Source: JAANXG01 sp963731035
Lineage (GTDB): Bacteria > Pseudomonadota > Gammaproteobacteria > Arenicellales > JAANXG01
Length of the DNA: 64,000 nt
NCBI GenBank assembly: GCA_963731035.1
Contig: CAVSUY010000015.1
Coordinates: 62,001-126,000, forward strand
Direction: 5' to 3'
The notes under the pieces are model-generated. The model made no database searches, was not told the DNA's origin, and saw nothing but the letters and a program-made list of their open reading frames with translations. This document shows positions 20,788-29,303 of the stretch, in pieces (within the stretch, counting starts at the first letter, position 1; the number at the start of each line of letters is the position of its first letter). A program made the translations under genes and the position numbers.

Positions 20788-22425
20788 CTAGGGTTTCCAG
20801 CTCAAAGGCCGGTATCCCGAGGTGATCGGGTAGCGCCAGTCACGCCCGAAGGCGCGGGCGGTGATACGGATGCCAGTCGGCGCCTGACGGCGCTTGTACT
20901 CGTTGCGCTCGACCAGGTTAATGACATTATGTACTACCTCCTCGTCGTATCCGAGCGCCACAATGCGCTCCGCGGAAAGACCCTGCTCCACATACAGCGC
21001 CAGGATGGGGTCCAGCACTTCGTAGGGCGGCAGGCTGTTGCTGTCGAGCTGGTCCGGTGCCAGCTCCGCCGACGGCGGCCGATCGAGAACCCGCTGTGGA
21101 ATCACGGCTCCGCGCGTGTTGCGCAGTCGCGCCAGGCCGTACACCAGGGTCTTGGGCACGTCCTTGATCACCGCGAAGCCGCCCGCCATGTCGCCGTACA
21201 GCGTGGCGTAGCCAACCGCCATCTCGCTCTTGTTGCCGGTCGTGAGCACGATATGGCCGAACTTGTTGGACAAGGCCATGAGCAGGACGCCGCGGCAGCG
21301 CGCCTGGATATTCTCTTCGGTGGTATCGACGGGATGGCCCTCGAACATGGTCTCGAGCGAGGACAGGAACGATTCGAAGATCGGCTGGATGGGGATGGTA
21401 TGGTGCTCGACCCCAAGCGCACGCGCCTCCGAGGCGGCATCCTCCAGACTCATTTCCGCGGTGTAACGCGACGGCATCAGCACGCCCTGCACGCGCTCCG
21501 GGCCCAGGGCGTCGACCGCTATCGCCAGAGTCAGCGAGGAATCGATGCCGCCGGACAAGCCCACCACGGCGCCCGGAAACCCGTTCTTGTTCACGTAGTC
21601 CCGTACCCCGAGGGTCAAGCCGTTGTACACGCTCTCCTCCAGGGAGTATTCGTCGACGATCCGGCTGGGAACGGGCGCGGTCTGCCGACCCCCGGTCAAC
21701 TCCACGATCTCGAGCTTTTCCTGGAACTGTTCGGCACGCTGGGTGACGCGCCCTTCAGCATCCACCACGAACGAGGCGCCGTCGAATATCAACTCATCCT
21801 GCCCCCCGACCTGATTGACGTAGAGGATCGGAACACCGCAGTCTCTCGCCTTCGCGCTGACTATCCGGTTCCTCTCGGCAATGCGGTCGATATGAAACGG
21901 CGATGCGTTGATATTGACCACGAAGTCCGCCCCGCTCTGCGCCGCCGCCTCCACTGGACCGGTTTGCCAGACATCCTCGCAAATCGTGAGGCCGATCCGC
22001 TTGCCCTCGTAGTCCACGACGCAGGGCTTGTTCCCGGCGGTAAAGTATCGCTTTTCATCGAACACGCTGTAGTTCGGCAGACAACGTTTGTGGTAGGTCG
22101 CTTCCACCCGGCCGTTCAGTATCAGGCTCGCCGCGTTCGCCAGGCCGCCCTCCGAGCGGCGGGGGTAGCCCAGGATTACCGCGATGTCCGGAGGCAGGTC
22201 GGCCAACAGGTGATCGAACGCCGCCTCGTTGGCGTCAATGAAGTCGGGCCTGAGCAGCAGGTCTTCCGGCGGATAGCCGCTCAGCGCCAACTCGGTGAAT
22301 ACCACCATGACGCAGCCCCGCTCCCGGGCCTGCAGCGTCGTTTCCAGGATTCGTCGGCGGTTGGCCCGAATGTCTCCCACCAGCAGATTCAACTGTGCCA
22401 GGGCGAGTCTGAAGTTGTCGGTCAT
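20788..22425 (-). CDS. nadE: Glutamine-dependent NAD+ synthetase
   Basis: A 545-residue two-domain enzyme. The N-terminal nitrilase-like amidotransferase (1-260) has the triad Glu in FTELALSGYPPEDLL, Lys in YHKRCLPNY and Cys in LTICEDVW. The C-terminal synthetase (about 275-545) has the ATP-binding loop VGLSGGIDSSLTLA. It amidates nicotinate adenine dinucleotide using glutamine. It stands alone and is convergent to bamD across the REP array. Confidence 0.95.
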   Translation of the reverse strand: MTDNFRLALAQLNLLVGDIRANRRRILETTLQARERGCVMVVFTELALSGYPPEDLLLRPDFIDANEAAFDHLLADLPPDIAVILGYPRRSEGGLANAASLILNGRVEATYHKRCLPNYSVFDEKRYFTAGNKPCVVDYEGKRIGLTICEDVWQTGPVEAAAQSGADFVVNINASPFHIDRIAERNRIVSAKARDCGVPILYVNQVGGQDELIFDGASFVVDAEGRVTQRAEQFQEKLEIVELTGGRQTAPVPSRIVDEYSLEESVYNGLTLGVRDYVNKNGFPGAVVGLSGGIDSSLTLAIAVDALGPERVQGVLMPSRYTAEMSLEDAASEARALGVEHHTIPIQPIFESFLSSLETMFEGHPVDTTEENIQARCRGVLLMALSNKFGHIVLTTGNKSEMAVGYATLYGDMAGGFAVIKDVPKTLVYGLARLRNTRGAVIPQRVLDRPPSAELAPDQLDSNSLPPYEVLDPILALYVEQGLSAERIVALGYDEEVVHNVINLVERNEYKRRQAPTGIRITARAFGRDWRYPITSGYRPLSWKP

Positions 22426-22571
22426 TGACCTGGTGCTCCACTTCGTTTGACGGAATGGTATTCGAATCCAGCTGTCATGTGTAACTGAGGAAAGTGCTAT
22501 TCATCAGTACTTTGAAGTTTACGGCAAAGCCTCATTCAACTATCACATCGCCCCGGGGAGAAATCCGGGCC

Positions 22572-22735
22572 AGGAGCCTGTCCGAGTAATCTTCACGTAG
22601 CGAGGAAGTGGGAGAGCGAGGATAGTTTTTCGAAGGTTTGAGGAGCATAGTAGTAGCACCGTGACGAAAAACTTCGGGAAAATGGACCGCTCCCCCGCTT
22701 TCGCAGTAGTAGAACGATTACTCGGACAAGCTCCT
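22572..22735. mobile_element. MITE-like element with 20-bp terminal inverted repeats
   Basis: The ends 22572-22591 (AGGAGCCTGTCCGAGTAATC) and 22716-22735 are inverted copies matching at 19 of 20 bases and enclose 124 bases without a gene. Parts of the interior (for example AGTGGGAGAGCG and CGCTCCCCCGCT) also pair imperfectly, so the whole 164 bp could fold as one hairpin. No target duplication is clear. It lies just upstream of the FemAB-like gene. The family could not be assigned. Confidence 0.55.
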
Positions 22736-22746
22736 AGACTCGCGCC

Positions 22747-23898
22747 ATGCACACGCACACGATAGAAAGCATATCCGAGATAGACGCGGAGCAATGGGAC
22801 CGCATGAACCGCGGCGACTATCCTTTCATCCGCCACGCGTTCCTCGCGGGACTGGAGCGCACCGGCTGCGTTGGCGCCGATACCGGATGGGAGCCCCGGC
22901 ACATGCTGGTCTACGACGGTCCGGAACGCAAGGTACTGCTCGGCGGCGCTCCCCTTTACTTGAAGTACCACTCCTGGGGCGAGTACGTCTTCGATTGGGC
23001 CTGGGCGGACGCGTACCAGCGGGCCGGCCTGCCCTACTATCCCAAGCTGCTGTGCGCCGTTCCCTTCACGCCGGCTACCGGTCCGCGTCTATTGGTGTCG
23101 CCCGACGCCGCGCATCCGGGCGAGGTTCGCAAGTCTCTGATCAAGGGGATCCTGCGACTGGCGCGGGACCTGGATCTGTCGTCGGTGCACTGGCTGTTCA
23201 CCGACGCCGCCGACACTGCGGCGCTGGAAAGCGAAGGTCTGCTGAAGCGAACGGGCAATCAGTTTCACTGGAATCGCCGGAGCTGCCGCGACTTCGACGA
23301 CTACCTGGGAAGCCTGACCTCCAAGCGGCGTAAACAGGTGCGCAGGGAGCGGCGACAGGTCGAGGAAGCGGGCGTGACGGTTCGCATGATCGAAGGGCCC
23401 GACCTGGATCGCCGCCACTGGGATGCCATGTACCGGTTCTATCAGAACACGATCCACGAGCGCGGTGCGATTCCCTACCTGTCGAGAGAATTCTTTGCCT
23501 CCCTGGCGACGCAGATGAAGGATCGGGTGTTGATTGCGGCAGCCTTCGATCCGGACGGACAGATCATCGCCGGGGCCCTGTACTTCAAGAGCGAGGACAC
23601 GCTCTACGGGCGCTATTGGGGTGCGTCAACATTCTACGAAGGACTGCATTTCGAGACCTGCTATTACCAACCCATCGACTACTGCCTGCGGCATGGATTT
23701 GCGCGATTCGAAGCCGGGGCCCAGGGTGAACACAAGCTCAATCGCGGACTGACGCCCACCCCGACTTACTCGGCACACTGGCTGGCGCATCCGAAGTTCG
23801 AGGACGCGATCCGGGACTTTCTCCACGCCGAGACCCGGCAGGTCGAGCGCTACGCCCGAATCCTGGAGCAACACAGCCCGTTCCGGCGCGAATCGTGA
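22747..23898 (+). CDS. FemAB-like (DUF482) acyltransferase family protein
   Basis: A 383-residue cytoplasmic protein of the DUF482/FemAB-like family (GNAT-related fold). Typical segments are MNRGDYPFIRHAFLAGLE near the N-terminus, LTSKRRKQVRRERRQ (about 190-205), GRYWGASTFYEGLHFETCYY and RFEAGAQGEHKLNRG near the C-terminus. Members are annotated as peptidoglycan-related acyltransferases, but few have been tested and no substrate can be read here. It ends 23 bases before aat and reads in the same direction, so it may head an aat-bpt transcript. Confidence 0.85.
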   Translation: MHTHTIESISEIDAEQWDRMNRGDYPFIRHAFLAGLERTGCVGADTGWEPRHMLVYDGPERKVLLGGAPLYLKYHSWGEYVFDWAWADAYQRAGLPYYPKLLCAVPFTPATGPRLLVSPDAAHPGEVRKSLIKGILRLARDLDLSSVHWLFTDAADTAALESEGLLKRTGNQFHWNRRSCRDFDDYLGSLTSKRRKQVRRERRQVEEAGVTVRMIEGPDLDRRHWDAMYRFYQNTIHERGAIPYLSREFFASLATQMKDRVLIAAAFDPDGQIIAGALYFKSEDTLYGRYWGASTFYEGLHFETCYYQPIDYCLRHGFARFEAGAQGEHKLNRGLTPTPTYSAHWLAHPKFEDAIRDFLHAETRQVERYARILEQHSPFRRES

Positions 23899-23920
23899 GC
23901 CGAGCCACGACGTCTTGCGT

Positions 23921-24649
23921 ATGAGCGGCGCCTGCTCCAAACTTGTCGTCATGCACTTGCTGTCGAACCGCACCACGTCGATGTTCCCTCCGGTCGAACA
24001 CGCCTCGCCCGAAGGTCTGCTGGCCATCGGCGGCGATCTGTCCAGCCGGCGCCTGCTCGACGCCTACCGGCACGGGATCTTCCCATGGTACAGCGCCGGC
24101 CAGCCGATCCTGTGGTGGTCCCCCGACCCGCGCGCGGTGCTCTACCCTGGGGACTTCAGGATCTCGCGCAGCCTGGGCAAGACTCTGCAGAAGAACACTT
24201 TTGCCGTCACCTTCGACCATGATTTCGAGGCCGTCATCCGGGCCTGTGCGGAACCTCGCCTGATCGGCGGCTCGCCGAGCTCCGGAACCTGGATCACGCG
24301 GGAAATGAACTCCGCCTACGTCGAGCTCCATCGCGCCGGATATGCGCATTCCGTGGAAGCCTGGTCGGGCACCACGCTGGTCGGCGGCCTGTACGGCGTG
24401 GCCATGGGCCGCGCGTTCTTCGGGGAGAGCATGTTTCACCGAGCGACCGATGCCTCGAAGGTGGCGCTGGCCGGACTGGTCAAGCTGCTGAAGCATTGGA
24501 AGTTCCGTTTCATCGACTGCCAACTGCCGTCCGGGCACGTCATCAGCCTCGGGGCCGTGGAGATCCCGCGTACCCGGTTTCTGGAGGAGCTCGACGCGGC
24601 TTTGAAGCACCCGGACCCCGCGTTTCAATGGACCGAGCAGGTCGTATAG
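23921..24649 (+). CDS. aat: Leucyl/phenylalanyl-tRNA-protein transferase
   Basis: It adds Leu or Phe from tRNA to proteins with N-terminal Arg or Lys, marking them for ClpS/ClpAP (N-degron pathway). About 242 residues. The family core is FPPVEHASPEGLLAIGGDL, YRHGIFPWY, ILWWSPDPRAVL, GYAHSVEAW and FFGESMFHR. ATG 23921 is used; TTG 23915 and ATG 23951 are also in frame. The bpt gene follows 11 bases downstream, a common pairing. Confidence 0.95.
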   Translation: MSGACSKLVVMHLLSNRTTSMFPPVEHASPEGLLAIGGDLSSRRLLDAYRHGIFPWYSAGQPILWWSPDPRAVLYPGDFRISRSLGKTLQKNTFAVTFDHDFEAVIRACAEPRLIGGSPSSGTWITREMNSAYVELHRAGYAHSVEAWSGTTLVGGLYGVAMGRAFFGESMFHRATDASKVALAGLVKLLKHWKFRFIDCQLPSGHVISLGAVEIPRTRFLEELDAALKHPDPAFQWTEQVV

Positions 24650-24660
24650 AAGGACCAGCC

Positions 24661-25371
24661 GTGGGCGCACTCCCGGAACACGTCAAGATCTACCTGTCGG
24701 CGCCGCACGAGTGCCCCTACCTCCCCTCGGAGACCGCCAGCAGTCTCATTATCGACCCCAATATGAGCGTCGACCGCAACGCGTTGACGTTCTTCACGGT
24801 GAACGGATTCCGCCGCAGCGGCGACGTCATCTACCGGCCGCACTGCGCCCAGTGCAGTGCGTGCGTGTCGGTGCGCATACCCATCGACGAATTCCAACCG
24901 AACCGGAGCCAGAAACGCACCGTCGGGCGGAACCGGGATCTGCGCATCGAGGCGGGACCGGCCCGCTATGACGACGCCCACTTTGAACTTTACCTTCGTT
25001 ATCAGCGTTCCCGGCACCCGGACAGCGAGATGTGCGACCCGGATCCGGAGCAGTACCGGCGATTCCTGGTGAACGACCGGCACGAAACCTGGTTCTACGA
25101 AATGCATGACGGCCCGAACCTGGCGGCGGTGGCGGTATGCGACCGGCTCAACGACGGGCTATCCGCGATCTATACCTTCTTTTCGCCGGACCAGGCCGAA
25201 CGCAGTCTGGGCACCTTCGCCATCCTGCACCAGGTGGAGGAAGCGAGGAAGCTCGGGCTCGATTTCGTGTATCTGGGATACTGGATCGCCGAGTGTCAAA
25301 AGATGTCCTACAAGACCAATTTCAAACCGATTCAAGGCCTGGTAAACGGCACCTGGCAGCAGATCGGTTAA
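24661..25371 (+). CDS. bpt: Aspartate/glutamate leucyltransferase
   Basis: It transfers Leu from tRNA to N-terminal Asp or Glu, the second bacterial N-degron branch. 236 residues. Segments: LPEHVKIYLSAPHECPYLPS with Cys, RPHCAQCSACVSVRIP with a Cys cluster (about 58-75), and YLGYWIAECQKMSYKTNFKP near the C-terminus. GTG 24661 follows an AGAAGGA site 8 bases upstream and fits family N-termini; ATG 24628 in frame would overlap aat. It acts with Aat to feed ClpAP. Confidence 0.95.
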   Translation: MGALPEHVKIYLSAPHECPYLPSETASSLIIDPNMSVDRNALTFFTVNGFRRSGDVIYRPHCAQCSACVSVRIPIDEFQPNRSQKRTVGRNRDLRIEAGPARYDDAHFELYLRYQRSRHPDSEMCDPDPEQYRRFLVNDRHETWFYEMHDGPNLAAVAVCDRLNDGLSAIYTFFSPDQAERSLGTFAILHQVEEARKLGLDFVYLGYWIAECQKMSYKTNFKPIQGLVNGTWQQIG

Positions 25372-25432
25372 TCGCGCGAGCAGCGAAGCTGTTGAAATAA
25401 AAAGAATCGGGCGTTCTCACTTGTTCCCGAAA

Positions 25433-25455
25433 CGCCGCACCGGGACAGTGCGGCG
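25433..25455 (+). terminator. Stem-loop after bpt
   Basis: CGCCGCAC and GTGCGGCG form a perfect 8-bp stem over a 7-base loop, 60 bases after the bpt stop and 72 bases before infA. No T run follows, so it may slow rather than end transcription. Confidence 0.4.
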
Positions 25456-25527
25456 CCGGACGGGGACTTTACGCCGTCACAGAGGTGGGGCATCATACGC
25501 GCCCGTTTGACAACGCAAGAGTAGAAT

Positions 25528-25746
25528 TTGGCCAGAGAAGATCATATAGAAATGGAGGGCACCGTCATCGAGACGCTGCCCAATACGCAGTTTCGAGTCG
25601 AGCTCGAAAACGGGCATGTCGTCATCGCGCACATCTCGGGCAAGATGCGAAAGCACTACATTCGAATCCTGCGCGGCGACAAGGTAACGGTACAGCTCAC
25701 CCCCTACGACCTGTCCAAGGGCCGGATCACCTATCGAAGCCGGTGA
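25528..25746 (+). CDS. infA: Translation initiation factor IF-1
   Basis: A 72-residue single S1/OB-fold protein of exactly the family length. It reads MAREDHIEMEGTVIETLPNT with HISGKMRKHYIRILRGDKV in the middle. It occupies the ribosomal A site during initiation. The start codon is TTG at 25528. The aat-bpt-infA order is widespread in gammaproteobacteria. Confidence 0.97.
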   Translation: MAREDHIEMEGTVIETLPNTQFRVELENGHVVIAHISGKMRKHYIRILRGDKVTVQLTPYDLSKGRITYRSR

Positions 25747-25902
25747 ACGGCGCCCCCGGCTGCACCCTCCAGCACTTCCAGGCAAGCGCCCGCGGCGCTT
25801 CGAAGTATCGCCCCGAGATAGGCGGCCGGTTTCCGATAGTCCTCTGTCCCCGGGTGGCGCCGGCGGCCGGCAGGCACGAGCGGCGTGCATTCCGCCGCCC
25901 GA

Positions 25903-25918
25903 CTGTATAAAATCACAG
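25903..25918. promoter_or_regulatory. LexA (SOS) box
   Basis: CTGTATAAAATCACAG matches the gammaproteobacterial SOS box CTGT-N8-ACAG exactly, 25 bases before the lexA start. TATAAA within it may be the -10. Autorepression of lexA is the standard arrangement. Confidence 0.85.
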
Positions 25919-25943
25919 CGAGCCACCACCGGGAGAGTAACGC

Positions 25944-26561
25944 TTGGAAGCTCTGACGAGCCGGCAGCAAGAGGTTCTGGAATTCATTCTTCGCTATATC
26001 GGCAGGAACGGCATGCCGCCGACGCGGGCGGAGATTGCCTCTTCCATGGGTTTTCGTTCCGCCAATGCCGCCGAGGACCATCTCAAGGCCCTGGAGCGGA
26101 AGGGGGCCATCACGTTGAGCCATGGCACCTCGCGGGGCATTCGGGTGCACGTGGATCGACGCGCTCCGGGCTTTCTGCCGGTGGTGGGACGGGTGGCGGC
26201 AGGTGCACCGATTCTCGCGGAGGAACATATATCGGACCAGCTCGAAATTTCCCCGGATACGTTCCGACCCCGGGCGGACTACCTGCTGAAAGTGCAAGGC
26301 ACGAGCATGCGGGAAGCCGGGATACTGGACGGAGATCTGCTCGCGGTGCACCGGTCCCGGGACGCTGCCAACGGCCAGATCGTGGTGGCCCGGGTGAACG
26401 ACGACGTCACCGTGAAGCGATTCAACCGGCGCGGCAACAAGGTTCGTCTGCTATCGGCGAACCCGGAATTTCCGCCCATCGTGGTGGACCTCAAGCGGGA
26501 CGAACTGACCATAGAAGGCCTCGGTGTCGGCGTGGTGCGGGGCGGCCTCGCGCAAAAATAG
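25944..26561 (+). CDS. lexA: SOS repressor LexA
   Basis: A 205-residue repressor. The winged helix (1-70) reads TSRQQEVLEFILRYIGRNG and PTRAEIASSMGFRSANAAEDH. The self-cleavage site is VAAGAP (Ala-Gly near 86), the catalytic Ser is in GTSMREAGILDGD and the Lys is in VNDDVTVKRF, so it is active for RecA-stimulated cleavage. The start is TTG 25944 after a GGGAGAG site. A LexA box precedes it. No sulA-type gene follows, unlike in pseudomonads. Confidence 0.97.
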   Translation: MEALTSRQQEVLEFILRYIGRNGMPPTRAEIASSMGFRSANAAEDHLKALERKGAITLSHGTSRGIRVHVDRRAPGFLPVVGRVAAGAPILAEEHISDQLEISPDTFRPRADYLLKVQGTSMREAGILDGDLLAVHRSRDAANGQIVVARVNDDVTVKRFNRRGNKVRLLSANPEFPPIVVDLKRDELTIEGLGVGVVRGGLAQK

Positions 26562-26710
26562 CGCGGGTCCGGGGCAGGGAGACCGTCACCACAATCGCAC
26601 GGTCCGGACGACTTCCAGGAGCGACCTTACCTCCATGGAGGGAGAAAATGCCGGGATCGTCAGCGACGACCCCAGTGCTGTCTCGATAACGCAACCGCCA
26701 GGGCAACGAT

Positions 26711-27262
26711 ATGGGCAACCGTCTATCAAAGATCTACACCCGCACCGGTGACGACGGCACCACCGGGTTGGGCGACGGCTCGCGCATCGCGAAGGACGAT
26801 GCCCGCGTCGAGGCAATGGGCGCCGTCGACGAGCTCAACAGTACCCTGGGGCTGGTGCGCACCGAACCGCTTCCCGACGACATTGCCGCGGTTCTGTCCG
26901 ATATACAGCACGACCTGTTCGACCTTGGCGGAGAGCTGAGCATTCCCGGCTACCATCTCATCAGTGCCGGCGCCGTGGACAAGCTCGAGAAAGAGCTGGA
27001 CCGGCTCAACGCCGAGCTTGCGCCGCTCAAGGATTTCATTCTTCCGGGCGGTACCCGCGCAGCGTCCTGGTGCCACCTCGCGCGATCCATATGTCGACGG
27101 GCCGAACGGCGAATCGTCACCCTGGCGCGCGAGACGGAGCAGGCGGACACACCGAGGCAGTACCTCAACCGTTTGTCGGACTATCTCTTCGTGCTGGCCC
27201 GTTACCTGAACAAGAGCGCCGGGGAAACGGACGTGCTGTGGGATCGGAAACGGGATGAGTGA
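26711..27262 (+). CDS. Cob(I)alamin adenosyltransferase, PduO type
   Basis: A 183-residue trimeric PduO/MMAB-type enzyme that moves adenosyl from ATP to cob(I)alamin to make adenosylcobalamin. ATP-site segments are YTRTGDDGTTGLGDGSRIAK (about 8-27), MGAVDELNSTLG and the RxxCRRAERR helix (about 125-137). ATG 26711 is used. A BtuF-like B12-binding protein lies convergently downstream, which gives a small cobalamin neighbourhood. No cobalamin riboswitch was recognised upstream. Confidence 0.92.
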   Translation: MGNRLSKIYTRTGDDGTTGLGDGSRIAKDDARVEAMGAVDELNSTLGLVRTEPLPDDIAAVLSDIQHDLFDLGGELSIPGYHLISAGAVDKLEKELDRLNAELAPLKDFILPGGTRAASWCHLARSICRRAERRIVTLARETEQADTPRQYLNRLSDYLFVLARYLNKSAGETDVLWDRKRDE

Positions 27263-27289
27263 TTGACCTTGCTACGCCTCCCGGAAAGT

Positions 27290-27370
27290 ATCGCGGCTGA
27301 AGCCGCTCCTACAATCCGATGACTAACGCAGTGCCGAACCCCGGATTGTAGGAGCGGCTTCAGCCGCGAT
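27290..27370. repeat. Inverted pair of REP elements
   Basis: A forward copy (27290-27318) and an inverse copy (27341-27370) of the REP share the 18-base core GGCTGAAGCCGCTCCTAC and are separated by 22 bases. Together they can fold as one long hairpin between the convergent adenosyltransferase and BtuF-like genes. The right copy runs directly into the 13-bp array. Confidence 0.88.
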
Positions 27371-27523
27371 TCCATCCCACGATTCAATCCCACGATTCCA
27401 TCCCACGATTCCATCCCACGATTCCATCCCACGATTCCATCCCACGATTCCATCCCACGATTCCATCCCACGATTCGATCCCGCGATTCGATCCCGCGAT
27501 TCAATCCCACGCGTCAATCCCCC
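27368..27523. repeat. 13-bp minisatellite, 12 units
   Basis: Twelve contiguous units of GATTCCATCCCAC start at 27368 and every 13 bases after that. Units 1 and 3-8 are identical; unit 2 and the last four vary (GATTCGATCCCGC and others). The stop codon of the BtuF-like gene (27514-27516) lies inside the last unit. Open frames across it are by-products of the repeat. Confidence 0.92.
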
Positions 27524-28491
27524 GTTTTCTGTGTTCCCGCCAGCTTCCGCCGTGCCCGTTCCAGGAACCCGCAAACCTGCTTCGCCCCTTCCACCAGTCT
27601 CGGCGTCTGCCGGTTGATCAGGTCTGAATCAACCAGAAAGATATTGCGCAGCCTCGACGCGGTCATGTCCGGGTACCTCGACCAGTAGTCGATCAGAGTC
27701 TCGGAATTCTTGATGGTGGAGCTGATGAGGATGGCTTCCGGATCCCGGGCCAGAACCTGCTCCCGGTTGACCGTGGGGGCGATGGGTGTCAGGTCCTCGA
27801 AGATGTTCCGTCCACCGCAAAGTCGCGCGATGGCCGTGAACATATGATGGCCGTTGAGGGTCATCAACGGGCGCCGCGCCACCTGATAGAAGACCCGAAC
27901 CGTTCTACGTCCCGCGTAGCGATCTCGCATCCGGTCGATGGCCCTGGTAAAGGCGCCGGCCTGCTCGCCCGCGGCTTGCTCCGTGCCCAGCAGCCGGCCG
28001 ATCCGCTTCAGGGCGCGCGGCACGTCGTCGATCTCGCGCGGCTCCAGAACGAACACCGGGATGCCTAGGGACTCCAGTCGCGTCGCGACTCGCGGATTGT
28101 TGCCGGATTCCCAACTCATTACCAGGTCCGGCTGCAATGCCACTAGCTCCTCGAGATTGACACTGAAAGCGTCGCCGATCCTGGGCAGGCGGCGGGCTGC
28201 GGGTGGATAGTCGCTGTACCTGCTTACCGCAATCAATCGGTCGCCGCCCCCCGCCGCATAGACCAGCTCGGTGATGAACGGCGCCAGTGTTATCACCCGC
28301 CTCGCCGGCGATTCGAGCTCTACCGCCGCACCCCGGTCGTCCTTCAGGGTGAACGGCCACGCCGTCGTCGTACCGAGCGCGAAGACCGCGAACAGCAGTA
28401 CAATACCGGCACACCAGCGCCAAGGTGCCGGAAATTGTCGGCGACGTTCGGACCGAGAAACGGGGTGCCCCGTTCTAAAGGCCGATGTCAC
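27514..28491 (-). CDS. BtuF-like cobalamin/iron-siderophore-type binding protein
   Basis: A periplasmic substrate-binding protein of cluster A-II. After a membrane-entry segment (WCAGIVLLFAVFALGTTTAWP) come RRVITLAPFITELVYAAGGG, SRYSDYPPAARRLPRIGDAF and LEELVALQPDLVMSW, typical of BtuF. No lipobox is seen. The nearby corrinoid adenosyltransferase supports B12 as ligand, by inference. No permease or ATPase gene is adjacent. The GTG at 28491 is preferred; the frame extends to 28569, but that would overlap ampD by 95 bases. The last codons run into the 13-bp array. Confidence 0.78.
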   Translation of the reverse strand: MTSAFRTGHPVSRSERRRQFPAPWRWCAGIVLLFAVFALGTTTAWPFTLKDDRGAAVELESPARRVITLAPFITELVYAAGGGDRLIAVSRYSDYPPAARRLPRIGDAFSVNLEELVALQPDLVMSWESGNNPRVATRLESLGIPVFVLEPREIDDVPRALKRIGRLLGTEQAAGEQAGAFTRAIDRMRDRYAGRRTVRVFYQVARRPLMTLNGHHMFTAIARLCGGRNIFEDLTPIAPTVNREQVLARDPEAILISSTIKNSETLIDYWSRYPDMTASRLRNIFLVDSDLINRQTPRLVEGAKQVCGFLERARRKLAGTQKTGD

Positions 28492-29026
28492 GTCGAAATC
28501 GACGCCAGTCGAAACGCGGGCCAGGGTCGGTCTTGCGTTCCGGAGCGATGTCGGAATGGCCGACGACACGGCCGGGACCTATCTCCGGATAGGCGGCCAT
28601 TAGAGTGCGCGTCAGCTGCGCCAGAGCACGATACTGGGCATCGGTGTATTCGTCGTCGTCGAGACCTTCGAGCTCGACGCCGATGGAAAAGTCGTTGACT
28701 TCGGCGGTCCCCGCCAACGTCGATCGACCCGCATGCCAGGCACGGTCCAGCGTGGACACGAACTGGGTCATCTCTCCGCCCCGTTTGATCAGGAAGTGGG
28801 CGGATACCCGCAGACCACGGACGTGCTCGAAATACGGATGGGCGTCACAATCAAGAGAGCCGCAGAAGAATCGTTCGACGTTCTCGCCGCCGTACTCACC
28901 CGGTGGCAGGCTGATGCAATGAACAACCAGCGCGTTCACGCGGGCGCCGATCGGTCTTTCGTCGAAATTCACCGAAGGCATCCACCTGATTCCGGACACT
29001 CGTCCGGTTCGATTGTCATGCAGCAT
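28475..29026 (-). CDS. ampD: 1,6-anhydro-N-acetylmuramyl-L-alanine amidase AmpD
   Basis: A zinc amidase of about 183 residues that cleaves the stem peptide from anhydro-muropeptides during cell-wall recycling. Zn ligands are His in ALVVHCIS (about 35), His in WHAGRS and the final Asp in ERKTDPGPRFDW; VSAHFLIKRGG is also typical. ATG 29026 is chosen because the earlier residues do not match the family. AmpD activity normally keeps AmpR-type beta-lactamase induction low; no ampR or beta-lactamase gene is in the window. Confidence 0.93.
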   Translation of the reverse strand: MLHDNRTGRVSGIRWMPSVNFDERPIGARVNALVVHCISLPPGEYGGENVERFFCGSLDCDAHPYFEHVRGLRVSAHFLIKRGGEMTQFVSTLDRAWHAGRSTLAGTAEVNDFSIGVELEGLDDDEYTDAQYRALAQLTRTLMAAYPEIGPGRVVGHSDIAPERKTDPGPRFDWRRFRRDIGL

Positions 29027-29303
29027 TTGCGGGGGAGACTGGAAACAACCGGTTGTATTGTCTATAAGAATTTCAAGAAAAACGGAACGAAACGAAAAGA
29101 AAGCCATCTGCAATCCATCTTGCCACACCCGGTGCACCGAGTGAAATATGGATGAGCTAAGGCCTCTCGACAAACTGCGAAACCAGGTTTCGCCGCCGCC
29201 AGACCAAAGCGATAAACGGGCTCAGTAAGCCGACCGACTTCGGTCCGGCGGCGGTGCGGCGCGCTAAACTGCACTCGATTCAAAACCGTTTGGTGAAGCT
29301 GCA

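Noticed and set aside
22543..22971. Minus-strand frame across the MITE-like element
   Set aside because: It overlaps the well-supported FemAB-like gene and is interrupted in character by the inverted repeats.
26562..26710. Cobalamin riboswitch before the adenosyltransferase
   Set aside because: No B12-box or matching paired elements could be found in the 150-base gap.
27202..27574. Open frames with a repeating GMESWDGIV-type peptide
   Set aside because: They come from the 13-bp minisatellite and overlap the REP pair; not a gene.
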